Below, piece by piece: positions 33,653-46,702 of a stretch of 64,000 nucleotides of DNA (positions within the stretch are counted from its first letter, which is position 1; the number at the start of each line of letters is the position of its first letter). A program made the position numbers and the translations under genes. The notes below the pieces were generated by a model. That model ran no database searches, had not been told where the DNA came from, and saw only the letters and a list, made by a program, of their open reading frames with translations. This DNA is from Bimuria novae-zelandiae CBS 107.79. Its lineage: Eukaryota; Ascomycota; Dothideomycetes; Pleosporales; Didymosphaeriaceae. The stretch is from the NCBI GenBank assembly GCA_010015655.1, contig ML976673.1, forward strand, positions 748,615 through 812,614, written 5' to 3'.

Positions 33653-36600
33653 TCAATTGGCTTTAGCAGTACTTTAGGTCACTTGTGTTTTGGCATCTAA
33701 CGCGTGTGATTAGTAAGTACATAATACTATAATAGTATAATTTTAGTTACAATTGAATACTAACTCCCCTATACTTATTTATATCGCTCTTCACTAATAC
33801 TTTTTTATGGTAAATTTATGCCTTTACGCAGTACCTATTTTATAAGGAAAGAACTACTACTACTACTATGTATCTTTTAAATAACTCTATAAATGTAGTT
33901 TGCAATAGCAAATTATTTGCACATCAGGAAAGATCTAACATTTTCAATCTCGGTGTGACCCATCTTGGTATAACTTGGTATTGATGGTGCTGTGTCTGGT
34001 TACAGTCATATCCTCGAGTTACGCCCAGCCACTGAACCCCGTACAACTTGTTCACGCCAACCTGCAAAGTCAAACAACTGACCTGAATATATCTAATAGC
34101 ACCAGAATCCACAACACAAATACTGCAAGATCACAGTGTCAGATCAAAGCAACGCATTCCAGCTCACACCAATACAGCATGCCCCTCGTCCATAAAACCT
34201 TTGACTTTGGTCCACAAATCACCTCTCACTTCTGTATGCGAGTAAGGAATCCTCCAGGATCGTGCATACACACACACCTCGTACATTGGTGTATGTATCA
34301 CGCACAATGTTCTCGCTCTCACGTCAACGAAATCCCCCACAGCGCTTACCGCATCCTTGTCTGACGTACACGTGGATCTTCGCCCCAGCGCATCTCTCTG
34401 TGTCTGCCAGCAGGGCTATGATAGAGTGCTCACGCTTCGCTGCACTTCGATGAGATCACGTGGGAATCCCTCGATGCATGTATGCAGCATCGCACGGACT
34501 GTGATGCGCTGTGAGGTGTGGTTCCAGCAGGTGATGTACTCTTGAGGATCACGTTTCGGTTGTATTCCTTCACATGTTCCTTGACTGTAAGATTGGTCAG
34601 AGAGGAAAATTTTCTCGTCGACGTTGTGTGGAATAAGGAAAGAAAAGATATATGATGTTGTCATCGTCGTCGCGTTTCTTGGTTACTGTGTCACATGATC
34701 TGCTCAGGTCGTTGAAGACGATTAAAGAAAAGCTTGATGGTCAATCTTCAAGGAGAGTAGGCTGTTCTATATATGTTCGGCTTTTAATATTGCTTACATG
34801 GAATGGTGTAGCCTGCCTGTGTTGCTTCGTTGCTTTGATCAACATGATTCTACTTCTACGTCTAGGTCCTCACCAAGCAAACATCCGTGAAAGCCTTCCC
34901 ATCGCAATACCCGAAATCATCACCGCAGCTAGCTTTCACCACCCGTCCTTCAAACTCCGCACGAAGCCGCCCGCATCTGACCAATCCGCTAACCACACAT
35001 ACCCTCGCATCAGCCATTCAATGTTGACTGTTGCCTATGGAGCCGCAACCGCACAGACGCTCTCAACACACAACACTAGTCAAACGTGTTCATGTCAACG
35101 CCCATCTCAATGCAATGCTGTTGCCTTCTGCTAGCCTCTAGTGAAGAAAATTGAAGAAAACGCGCAAACTTGAGCTTGGCGTTATGTACAAGTTCTATAA
35201 TGCGATTGTCTGAACCACTGAAAAAGTACTGGGTTAGCAATCGTTGCCACATATCCTTCTGCGTACGCCCGTGGTAGAAAGTATTTGTAAGTGGCGGAAT
35301 ACAATCCTCATAGCTAATGAGAAAGGAGGAGATTGGAAATCATTGTTCGAAGCCAAACTTTCAGGAAGAGACGGCCATTTGTGGTAGCAGCGATGTTTTT
35401 TCAAACCAGTGAGGGGAGTGCGGTTTGGAACTCGGCGCTGGAAAGTCGAATCTTTATGAAGAATGTTCCAGAAGAGACGGACAGCCGTTGGTGGTAGCCG
35501 CTATGAACAAGCTCCAAAGCGCGATTTTTACACCCAGTGGAAATGTCCCCTTAGTGATTATCTGGCCCCATTTGTTGACGGATGTCGCCGCATCGCGATC
35601 GCTGTTTACTTGAGGAAACCATGGGCTGTGGCTTGTTGGAGCCTTCGTTGAAGGTCGAATTTTTAGGTTGAGCAAGGGAAAGAATTACCTGATGCGTTCA
35701 CCGGGTGACACATCTTGAAGAATGACATTCATGTCAAACGCTGCTTCGTCCGAAAGACTCGCAATAGCTACTCGGTCGAGGTTCACGATAGGATCCACAG
35801 TTCCGTCCCAACGTGTCGTTTCGAAAGATTTAGACAGCGGCTACCTGCATATCCTGATCGTACCAAGATTCCACGCGGGAAGAGCCGTGGAAGGAGACGG
35901 GATGGAACCGCAAAATTCGCTGTTTAAATACTGGCACGAGCCCGCTGTCACGGTGCTCGGCGACGGATGCAGACGTTTGGTGGTTGTTGGGTGACAAGCC
36001 GTCACAGCAAGCGTCTTTTCGACAGACCGGCGTGGTCCACGATTAGTACCATCCGCAACGCTCACGCCGCAGGATGTAATCAGAGAAGCCGCGAATAGAG
36101 GCAGATATATGGACGATTCAAGAACGTGAGCATGGTATGCTCCTGGGACACAAGCCTAGAAAATATTTGCTAATAATTTCGTGAAAAGTTGAGAGGCGCG
36201 AGTGGTGGACTGAGTAAGGACAGCAATTGGCTACACTAGTCTACATGAATTGGCGTATGGGATGAAGAGTCTTGAGTTACGGCTCAACATGCTTTTACTC
36301 CAGAGCAGAGAGCAGTACACGTGCAATGCCTCGAGTGGAAAATCCTATTAGAGCAAGCAAAGCAATGTTTCACCACACTCTTCAGTGGTCGGTGCCAAAT
36401 GCTGAAGCAGTGGGTCACCTGACCAACCTGCGCGCAACAGAGGCGCTCTGACGTTGCCCAATGGAGATCCCGATAATTTTCGGCGTAGCTTGCGACTTCT
36501 CATGTGAAAAGCCCTCAAATCTAGATTTGTGGTCCAAGTCAGAATGCCGCATGCAATTACGGCATCCAGCAGCAGTCGAAACTGCCAGTACCAGATTTCC

Positions 36601-39600
36601 AATGATGACGGCATGTTCTGACACAGCTCCTGAAGAACAAAGAACGTGTGGAGTAGTTCGCCTTATAGTAAGTAATCATGGGATTTGTGGCGCAGCCTGG
36701 CCTCGAGTAAGTTGGGCCTTCGCATTCGGATTGGTTAGCGTACCAAAGATCATTTTATCGATTGCACAGACACTCGACACCCTTCGCGTAAAGATTTCCT
36801 AGGTTTACTCTTCTGGTTCTAAAAACCCAAGGGAACCTAGCCGAGTGTAAGCGCCACGCTGAGCATGACATTTTTCGATGGTACTGCCAGGGCATCCGCC
36901 ACCGATCGAAACCTCGGTGAAAGGCCGAGCTCACAAGCTTTGTCGGATGAAGGTCGGATCGTGGGATGGCCGCTCGCGGGGCAGACGGAAAGCAAGATTG
37001 GTTACCGTAAGCGGTCTTCGACCAGTCGTATGGAATGTGCACGAGCGGGCAGGCTTCAGATGCTACTCTACGAGATCTCGCGCTACGCAGCGCAGCGCCA
37101 AAACTTTGTTCGAACGTCGTCACCTCATGCAGTTCTTCGAAAAGAACTCGGAAGTGTCTCATCCGATGGTTTGCGACTCGTCCCAACAAACGAGGATGCC
37201 CTCATCTTACTCGCTCGGCCATAGTAAGCTGGATGAAGGAGAATCGCGACTCTGTCGCACATCTCCGCATGGCACGCTGTCTGCCATCGAAATGGAAGGA
37301 CAACCGACTTTCTCCACTTATTGGCATGCACGATAGGTTACTGTGTAGGGCAAGGTGCATCCAGTGGAAGAGTGGAGACTAGATGAGCTGTTGGAGACAA
37401 AGCCAGTCGGCGATATCACGGTGGTTCTGAGAAGTACGGGTATCCTTTGCACCTGCATACAAAATTGGTGTGCCGTCATTCGACCTCGATGTTGACCGCA
37501 TTCGGTGATATTTGTGGATTGCCGCTCGTCTGATGACCACAACCTATCCAATGATATGGACAAACATTGTTCCTGGTCTGTACGTGCCAAGATGGATCGT
37601 ATTTCGAAGGTGTACACTCCTGTACATGGAAGGATGCGACCGCATGTTCAAACCTGACAACGAACTCAAAGGGCGCGTATTGTGAAGGACTGAAGGTTCT
37701 GATGAGGCAGGATCATCTAATCTGCATGACCGTTGGAACGAAGGATCCGATGAATGCTGGTACGCACGTTGTACGAGCTCCGTATTCTGGGCGACAGGGA
37801 CTTTGGGGGTGAACAACAGCACCCCATGAGGGTGCCGCTCCTGAATCCTTTGGACGGCAGAAATTCCCTATTTGCGCAATCCCGACTATTGCCCGCGGGA
37901 CCTTGAGACACACGTCCTCGGTTAAGATTGCAGGTAGCGGTGAAGCGCAATTTGACACGCGCATCAACACGTTTGATACCCAGAGATGTATTGCACCAGG
38001 CTTCTAAGGGGCTTCTAGTAGAGGAAAACCGACAATCCTATCCGGGAGGCTGGGTTTGAGAGACCGCTGGTGCAGATTGTCGTCGTCAGCGGTCGGACGC
38101 AATTGGAAGGGAGCACCTCGCAGGAATCTGCACACGCGTGACTGCAACATTGAATTTTTTGCTCCGTGGAGATCGACCATCGAAGATTTCATGCGGTCTG
38201 TACGCTGCAAAAGAGATTTACAGACAAAACTGGTGACGTTATTCTCCAGGCTTACAGGATCGGCCTCGAGATCGGCAGTCGTGCTCGCCGTATCATGGTA
38301 GCACAGCATGTCGTATCCCCGCTCTCCGAATCTTTGGTTGCGTGTGAAGCATGGACCTCCAGTATGCGCATGTCAGGAATGGGTACAATTCTCTTCCTGG
38401 CCCCATCTGTCGCGTCCGGGAATGTGCTGCCACGTGAGGGTCTCGGTCAAATAAAGCCATTGATGAGACCGAAGCCATCGGGCCCACTTAGCGCTGGGGA
38501 CCAGGACTCCCCTGTACTTAGCTCGACCATCACCCCCAAGATGGCTCGGTCGGGCTCGTTCCTGGATAAACCCGTAACGCAATTAGCGAGGCTGGAGACA
38601 GGCGCGGCTCTTGGAGTAAAGTTTGGGTTTCGATCTCCAGGTCAAGAGGTGGTATCTTGGTTTTGACTTTCGTCGTGCAGCACTCGACGCAGGTTGGTAT
38701 TGGCGCACGGAATCACCCAGAGTTTGAGCTCCTTCGCCTATCAAAACCTGGGTCCGGCACACGAAGTTTTGTACCCCAAGTTGATATTTTCGCATGTCGC
38801 TTAGTCGCAGGTGCTGCGTGAAGACGAGGATCATACACGTGAAGGTCATTGCTTACATACAGTACACGAGCTATTCAGGCTCCCGTCCCGCGCGACGGCG
38901 CAACGCGTTTTGAATGTAAGCGTGGCCTGACACTTATCCTGGAGTCAGATCAAGTTTGCGCCTAGTCTGGCCAATCAAGGGGAAACGCGGTAGTTCAGCT
39001 GACACCGGGCTGATAATAAGCAAACGTCTAAGGAGGTTGCGTTAAGGTTTTGTGAAACTATTCGCCTGCACACCGGCAGCGTTAGGTCGGAGGTTCGGCC
39101 ACACAAGTTGCTGACGTCGAGATTGGCAATCGCTAACATGGGCACGATGAGGAATGGTCGGATATCTGTTTCCGAAGCGATGCAACCACGGGAGATGGCG
39201 ACGTCTTCAACTGATGTGCGGCATTTGACGCGGTCGTAGACATGCATGTTCTCATTGCACATGGATGACCTACGGTTTTGCGGGCAGCAATCAAGGCAGC
39301 TGGAGGACGTCCGCCGGAATGGTCGGATGCGATCTGCAGGAAATACCAACAAATCAGACGGTGAGGGGTCCACGTACGCTGCCACAGGTTGATGAAGGGT
39401 GCATGCAGGAAGTCTGAGGACCGCGGGAGACACAGGAATCACGCCCCGCTATTCGCGGTAGAGTGGTGAGCTTTGCACCGCACCTGTCGCGCCTCCTCGT
39501 GTCGTCCCAGGATGCAAAAGCAACTGTTGCACTGCAGTGCAACGAGTTTGTTGGCCCTCGTGGGCGCAGCAGGGTAGGGTGTGATAGCAAAAAAAGCAGT

Positions 39601-39899
39601 ATCTTAACGCTTGAAAGGCTGAAAGGAAAAGAGTATGGAGCGGCCGAACAGCACGAATGGAAACTTTGGCGAAGTTGGGAAGGCGAAGGGGACAAAAATG
39701 CGCTGCGGGCCCTTGCGCATGCAGCGCGGCGAGGGCGGCACGGTCACATCGTCTGCGGTGCCTTTTGTCAGAGGGCGACTCATCGGCGGCTGCAGATGAG
39801 TGAGATTGTCGGAAGCAGGCGGTGAAGAACACGATCTCGCCTTTTTTGTTGCGATGAGCAGCAGGATTAGATCATGCAGCTGGCGAGCAACATAATTCA
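33653..39899. other. Gene-poor region, about 6.2 kb
   Basis: After a short AT-rich stretch (33720-33910, with an ACT microsatellite near 33860) the composition is normal, but no ORF shows a domain, consistent frame or splice pattern. The longest ORFs (35-166 codons) overlap on both strands. It may be decayed or regulatory DNA. An imperfect ~40-bp duplication lies at about 35360 and 35465. Confidence 0.5.
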
Positions 39900-41954
39900 T
39901 TGATCAGCTTCAAACAGGCGGGTGAAGTGCGGACGGATGATGGTCGAGTACTCAGCGGCGGCTTGACCCGCTCCACACGGAAATGTGCTGTCTGTCGTCG
40001 CGTCCACTGGGCCAGTCAGGTCGCGTTCGCATTTTGCACACGCACTGTTCACTGCCGCTTCCGTCTGTGTGCCGTTCCAATATTTGACCCGCAGGTCGTC
40101 GGACTGTATGTTTCCGTCGGAGCGTGCCCGCTGCGGAGTAGCTGGAGCACGCGTAGGCAATAGGTGATGCTGGCGCTGCCATTGTTGTTATTGTTGTTGT
40201 GGAAAAAGAAGTCGCGCCCGGAGCATGGAGATTTCAGATGCGGCCTCAGCTGCTAGGCCGACGCCAACGGCCACTCCCTTGGGAGATTCTAGCGGCGGGC
40301 TAATCTCAGCCTCACGGTCGCCAGCGGTCTCTCACCAGGCCAGGCTGATGCACGGCAGCGAGGATCAGGCGCGCGGTGGTGAAGGTGGTGCACCCGTGCT
40401 GCTGAGTCAGCGTCCGGCCAGCCGCGTATCCTTTATCTGCTAGCGGGCTGCTCTCCCTCGCCACTACACGCTTTCCCAACTCTGCCCTAGGCTGCGTCGC
40501 GAATCTCAACACCAATTGCTAGCATCACGCTGCTCAGCGCGCGTACTGGAGCGTAGTGCCTCTGTTAGCCCGAGTGCTACACGTGCGACCCCAGCGAGCA
40601 GCGAGGCTGCTTGCCCACCATCGAAACAACGCGTCTGCTCGGCGCGGCACCTGCAGCCCAGCCACAGACCAGGCCAAAAAGCTAGTACGCCGGGCGCTGA
40701 ACTTTGCATCCGGGGTCGGGAAAGCACACTAACACGGCTACAGCCCTTTTTGTCAGCCTGCACAGTCAGTTGTCGCGGCCCTCTTCCGCGGCCAGCGCAG
40801 GACAGCAGCAAAACAGCAACTTGTGCGAGCCTGTGGAGCCTGTGCGTAAAAGCGGCCTGACAACAGGCTGATCGCTCGGCACGCTCGGCGCAGTTGAGCT
40901 TTTGGGAAGCAATTCGACAGGGAACGCGTCCAGCAGGCCCCAGTTGGGAGACGACATCGACGACGGCCCGACTGTTTTTGCAGTGCATTGCCCTCGCAGC
41001 ACCTGACCGGTTCTCGCCGTTGCTTGCCAACCAAGGTTTCGCGCTGTTAGTGGACACCCCGCCCACACATCACCACATCACCGGCAACGCAGCACTCCAC
41101 CAGTACCGCCGGTGCGCGCTCACACGCCAGGCCCGCCACGCCCTAGCGTCCCCTTCTCTCAGCACGGGCTCGGCTCAACCGATCGCGACCAGACCCCCCG
41201 GCCCTGCCGCCGCTTGGTTGACTCGAACATCAGGCCTGCCAGCCCGCAGCCTTCGATTACTTCATTGCCGTTCAAACTCAGACTTGGCAAAGCGGGGACT
41301 TTCCTCGACCGCCCATTGGCGCCACTTTTTTTCTCTGCCCACACGCCACCAAGATCCCGGTTCACGAAACGCCCAGCCTGGGTCGACTTGACGGAAGCTG
41401 CTGCAGCGCGCTCGCGCTCCCTTGCCCCCCCAGCCATTCCAGCGCTCTCCCACTAGCTACTCGTGCCACGGCTCGTTGCACCTTACGTTGGCCAGCGCGA
41501 CCCTCTCCGCGATTCAATCTGACCCGCGCGCGGCCTTTTAGCACCTGTGTTGCCCCCAGCATACCCAATACAAAGCCACTTGCACTAGCCAATTGAGCCC
41601 ACCTTGCCCGGTTGGCTTCTGAGCTTGCGTCTTCTGTACGTTATCAGACGGCGCAAATCTGCCGAACGCCTTGTCCTCACTGGAAACCACACCGTCTGCA
41701 CATCACCCGCTTTAAGGTCCACGCTACCGCGTCCTCCTGTCTCTCATTCTCCGGTCGTCTGGCTGTGTACGACCCTGGCCCCGTACGTTCGTCCTAGCTG
41801 CCTGTCTCTTTGTGTCCGCGGCAAATCATCCGACGACGGTTGCCAAACCGTCTCTTATCTTGCGGCCTTTCCTCTTCCTCGACAGCGCGCAGCCAACCCA
41901 AGCCCCGTAAGCTGAGGTGCAATTGAGGCTTCGAACGAGATCGCATTACAGTCT
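39900..41954 (+). promoter_or_regulatory. Long GC/pyrimidine-rich upstream region of con7
   Basis: About 2 kb with many C/T-rich runs, no convincing coding frame and a GTT microsatellite at 40180-40200. It probably holds the promoter and a long 5' leader of the downstream C2H2 gene. Several short upstream ATGs occur. Confidence 0.4.
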
Positions 41955-43568
41955 ATGGACGGGAGACCAACTGAATATTCGCAGACAGGTTTGAACTCGC
42001 CCTACCCAACATTTCCAGAATCGCCTTCTGAGGACAACCCTGCAGATCAAGCATCTGCTGCGCAATATCCCCCAGGACAGGACCCGCGAGCTTCCAATTT
42101 CTCGTCCTCGGCCACTCCTTCGTCCGAGTACGCTATCAATCCCTCGTCGGCGAGATCAGGGTCCTTTCCCGAGTACATTCAACGTCCGTACCAGCCAGGT
42201 GGGCAAGGACAAGCAGCCGGCGGTATGGCTCAACCACAAAGTCCGTCAATGCCTCTACAAGATGGCCAGAACAATGACCATCAAACCCAACAACTCAAGT
42301 CTGACTCGGATGTACCTATAGATCCATCAATTGCGGCTGCGACAAGCCCGACCTACCCCCAACACCAACAGTACTCGCCGTACACCCCTCATCACGATAT
42401 GCAACATTACCCGGGGCATCCTACTACCCCAATGTATGCGCAAAGACCGGAGTGGGCTGGGCAACACCCCCAGCACCAGATGCCGTACGGCTACCCCTCG
42501 ACGTCGGGGCCGCCGGCACCTGCTATGGTGTCTCCGGTTCAGCGCCCACCAAATGTAGGTTACTTCTCGACGCGTTTTACGCGTTTTTTATTTTTTGCAT
42601 CTTGAGGAGCTGTCCCCTCGCCACGACGAGCGCAATCCTGTATCAAACATGTTACTAACACAAGTGCAGGGTGGCCATCCGCTGTCTACGGTATACTCTT
42701 TCGTCCCAATTCCCGGTGCACAACAGCATAAGCGACCCCGTCGCCGGTATGAAGAGATTGAACGCATGTATAAGTGTGGATGGAATGGCTGCGAAAAGGC
42801 GTACGGAACCCTGAACCATCTGAACGCGCATGTCACAATGCAGTCGCATGGCGCAAAGCGAACACCCGAAGGTAAGTTTAAATCTCCAATTTTTTTAGTT
42901 GCAAATCGTCAAGTTCGCGCGCTAAGACTAGCATCCATGATCGGTGTTGGTGCTGCGCCTACTTTGATGGTGTTCCGCTGGAACGGATAGCTTCAGACGC
43001 CGGAAGCTAGCGACTAACCACCCTTGCCCTGCTTCCTTGGCACGCACCTTAGAACTAGTATTATATGTACTAACATAACTCCATTAGAGTTCAAAGAAAT
43101 TCGGAAGGAATGGAAGGCCAAGAAGAAGGAGGAAGAAGCACAGCGAAAGGCCGACGAGGAGCGACAGCGCACCGCCGAACAATCTCGCGGCCACGAGAAT
43201 GGCTCCGAGGCTCCTGTGTATGGTCAGATGCGACAAGCGGTCGGTGGTGTGCCTGGTCAAGCACCAGGACACCCTCAACTCCCTCCTATCGGCTACCAGC
43301 CTGCTGCGTCTGGTAACTCCTCGGGTCCGCAGTACGGGACGCAGAGCCCTGGGCTTGCAGAGGGCATGGCTCAGTATTCCACCCCCTCCAGCAATGCCTA
43401 CAACAGCCCAAATAGTAACAACAGCAGTTACCCCCAGTCACCCTACGGCACGAACCCGCAAATGTACCAACAAGGTCATTAGGCTCGACGGCACGCATTT
43501 GTGTCTCGGGCTGGACTAACGTTTCAGTAGCGGATGATGCGAACTCGAACGACTTCCAACACTCATAG
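41955..43568 (+). CDS. con7: Con7-like C2H2 zinc-finger transcription factor
   Basis: Exons 41955-42554, 42670-42871 and 43088 onwards. The N-terminal ~200 residues are disordered (S, P, Q, Y). A single C2H2 finger follows: RYEEIERMYKCGWNGCEKAY, then LNHLNAHVTMQSHG, and directly after it the basic coiled segment FKEIRKEWKAKKKEEE. This arrangement is that of Magnaporthe Con7, a nuclear regulator of conidium shape and infection structures; the role here is inferred. Two 3' ends are possible. Reading on stops at 43482 after MYQQGH. Splicing a 53-bp intron (43475-43527, branch GACTAAC, acceptor TTTCAG) ends the protein VADDANSNDFQHS at 43568. I favour the spliced form because of the strong branch and acceptor. 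Intron 2 is long (216 bp) for this window. Confidence 0.87.
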
Positions 43569-46500
43569 CATCAGAAGTACCTTTCCCACTTGTCTCGTTT
43601 CTCGCAGGTCTTAACGGATTTCATAATTTGGAAGGAGTCTGCATGGCAACTCAAGGTTGCAAGGGTCGGTGTCGCATCTTTTAGCTCTGTTTCGACTGCA
43701 TTTTCAATGGACGGCGGCTGTATGTCTTTCCATGGTGTATACGGTATCGGCAGTAAACGACTTTCACTATTGAGATTCCCCTTGGTGGCTCGACAGCGTC
43801 CCCCTGTCATAGTCTATATGAAAAGCTCGAGAGAAGATCAAAAAGATAGAACAGCTTTGGTGGGTTGTATGTGTCAAGGTGGTACGCAGGTCTATCTTTT
43901 ATGAGGCTGACAAAATTGGTTTGCGACTTTTTTTCTATCCGACCTAGACACATATGTGGGATATGGCGCTCTGAAACAATCTGTATCCCGTTCTTTTCCT
44001 GCATAAATATTGGTTTTGTCGTTTAAATGGCAGGTAGGGTAGCTGTGGCATCCTACACGGTGAGCGTGCTTCGAGGGCAGGAGCGGGCGGTGGTCGGTGC
44101 AGCGTTTCTCCAAGACGGAAAGAGCCGGACAACAGAGCACTCTCATTCTCTGCTTGCTTTGCTTCAATCTTTTTGTACTACTTCGCTGCCTATCCTCTGT
44201 ACACATTACACAAACAATCGAACCACTGCGATTACTTGCCCACACCAGGGATTGTGCACACTGTACCCAAACGTTGCGTGCAGGACTGACTGTTACGAGC
44301 GACGCGACGTGGAACGAACGGCGTCGAAGCGTCTGGTTACCTCGAGCCCTTCGTTGTCTTGCCGATCCACATTGCGTGGCGCACTCGTCCGTCAATCTCG
44401 GTCAAAGTGCAGGAAGGAGAAGGTGTGGAGAGGGCATCCTGCACCGTCACCGATGAGAGGGATGCCCTTGTCGGGGACAAATAAAACAACACAGCTAGGG
44501 GAGTCAGACGTCAAGCGCCCTAGCAGGTTACAGCTGGGCGCCCATGTGGTAACTGTGGAGAGGGCCGACGTTCGATGCTGGCTGTGTTCGGCTATCTGGG
44601 TAAATTGCAGTGTGTGCAGCTCTCTCATCGGATACGGACAGGCGCCGTATACGGAGGGCGCCGGGGAGAGGGAGCGCAGACCAACGACAACCGGGCCTGC
44701 AGTGGGCGAGCGTACGTGGGTTACGCTCGCTCGTATCGATGGAAGGCATGGAAGCGCTTGGCGATATCTCGCCCTTGAGCACCGAGGCGGTTGTACGTGG
44801 GCGCGCACACGTCTGATTGGGCGGCGCTCGCGCCGTGGCATGCGAGCTTCGTCTGCGATACCTCGCACACGCTGTTCTTACTGCTGCGGGGCTATAGCGG
44901 CCGAGCCAATGACTCTCTGCAGCATCGGAAACAGCCTGTGGTGGCACTTGGTGAGCGGGACACGGGTGCGCAGCGTGAATTGACAACATGGGTGTCGCAA
45001 AACTCTTTCCTGGTCGAGGCCCAATCAGGCGGCTGATGAGGGGGTTCATTGGTTTTCCATGACGCATAATGAGGGGACACGAAGCTCAGCAGCTGCCGGA
45101 GATAGCGGTGGTATGCATGAAGATTGTGGGACGAAGAAGCGGTCTGCGGCGAAGGGCTTTGCAACCGACCCAGGTCCTTACGTCGAGATGTCGGTCATGC
45201 GGACATCCTGTGAGTGCCCTGAACCTCGCTTGCTTGCCTCTTTAAAAATAATTCTGCAAGACGTGTGGCAGGTCCGTGGCATCCGAGGCCGTATTGGGCG
45301 AAAACCAACATCATCACTGCCATGTGATGGACTGAAAACTGCCGGAGCGACCGATTCCTTGTGAGGGATTAACCAGGGGCAGCCCTGAATATGGATTTTG
45401 TCAAGAGGGGACTGCAGAGGCAAAATCAGCATGTTTGTTTGACGTCGAAACTAAGATCTGGACGATGATGCGAGATCGCGTTTAGCGCCCATCACTCCAA
45501 ACACACTGTCGGCCTTTGCTCCTTGCGTCTTAGGAGCCGGGCGTTGGATGACAGGCAGAACGGCACCCTGAATGACGGGCGGCAGCTAACGTGCACGCGA
45601 GTCTGGACCAGGTTGCAAAGCGTGGACAGGTGTGTTACACAGCAGGAGGATGCGGTCCCGTGCAAAACAGCGAGAAAGCTTGGCTGTGAGCCCCTCGGAA
45701 GAACCAAGCAGGCTTGCCGTCTGATGGCTACGAGGCTCACACTACATGTCTTCTAAACTTTGGTGTTTGCGAGTTTGGGAGGATGGGTCGGGGAATCACA
45801 CCGTTCGCAAAGGCATGAGCAGATACATGGGAAGAACACAATGTTACTGCGATACAGCTCCTGCAACGATAACGCACCTCATCACCTGGGTCACGCAGAG
45901 ACCGAACGACTGGACCGCGCTCAGCTCGGTTGCACACAACGTCCTTCTCCCCCAGTCGTGCGACGTGCGCTACTCAGCAACGGTCGAAGCCATGATCGAC
46001 GACGGTCCTCGCACCAGGCGTAAACCAAGACACCAGGCGATTACGTGCGCCTCGTTACCGTCGTCGCGGCTCTGTGTAGCACAACGGACAACCAGGCAGT
46101 TGTTCGTCCCGCCACGTTGGCCGAAGGAATGGTGGGCGGCCATGGGCTGCGAGACGGCGGCGTGGTCTGTAGCCCTAAGCCTGGAGTAGATTGGGCATAC
46201 AGACGACTGTCTTGCGCTAGCTGTGGCCGACAGCCAGCCTGATACTGGTGCAAGCCCATGTCTGCATGCTTCCCGATAGCCCGGGTAGAGTAGACAGCGG
46301 CCTGCTGGTGTGCAGAGGCCTCGACGACGGAGCCTCATGGCGGACTTAGGGGTCAGGCCTACCGTCGACGGGGCGGCGACGGAGGTTCATTTAGGGTGCA
46401 ACGTTTTTCCTAGCCGCCGTCGAGCGACCGGCGGCGGCACCAGGAGCGGGAGCAAGCGCGTTTGGCAGCATGGTTTGCCATGGTTTATTTTGTGGTGCAA

Positions 46501-46702
46501 CTTGGTGTGGGTTGACGTTTGATGTCGGCGCATCTTGTTCGGGAGCGGCAGAGTGTGGGCTTGTTCACACCTCGAACTTTTTGGCTCGGCTTACCGAAGT
46601 CACGTGCATCGGCCCGAGCCTCCTTCCGCAAATCGGGTGGAACTTTGGTTTTCTTCTGGACTTTTGTATGTAACTTCCAAAACAGCAAACAGTCGCGCAC
46701 CC
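43569..46702. other. Intergenic, about 3.1 kb
   Basis: GC-rich DNA in which long chance ORFs arise, the largest being 318 codons at 44027-44983 on the plus strand. That product is Arg/Ser/Cys/Thr-rich with no domain, and is overlapped by ORFs of 158-179 codons on the other strand. I do not call a gene. Confidence 0.45.

Noticed and set aside
38166..38666. 166-codon plus-strand ORF in the gene-poor block
   Set aside because: No recognisable motif and no neighbouring exons; opposite-strand ORFs overlap.
44027..44983. 318-codon plus-strand ORF
   Set aside because: No domain, Arg/Ser/Cys/Thr-rich composition, overlapped by 158-179-codon ORFs on the other strand; long chance ORFs are expected in this GC-rich stretch.
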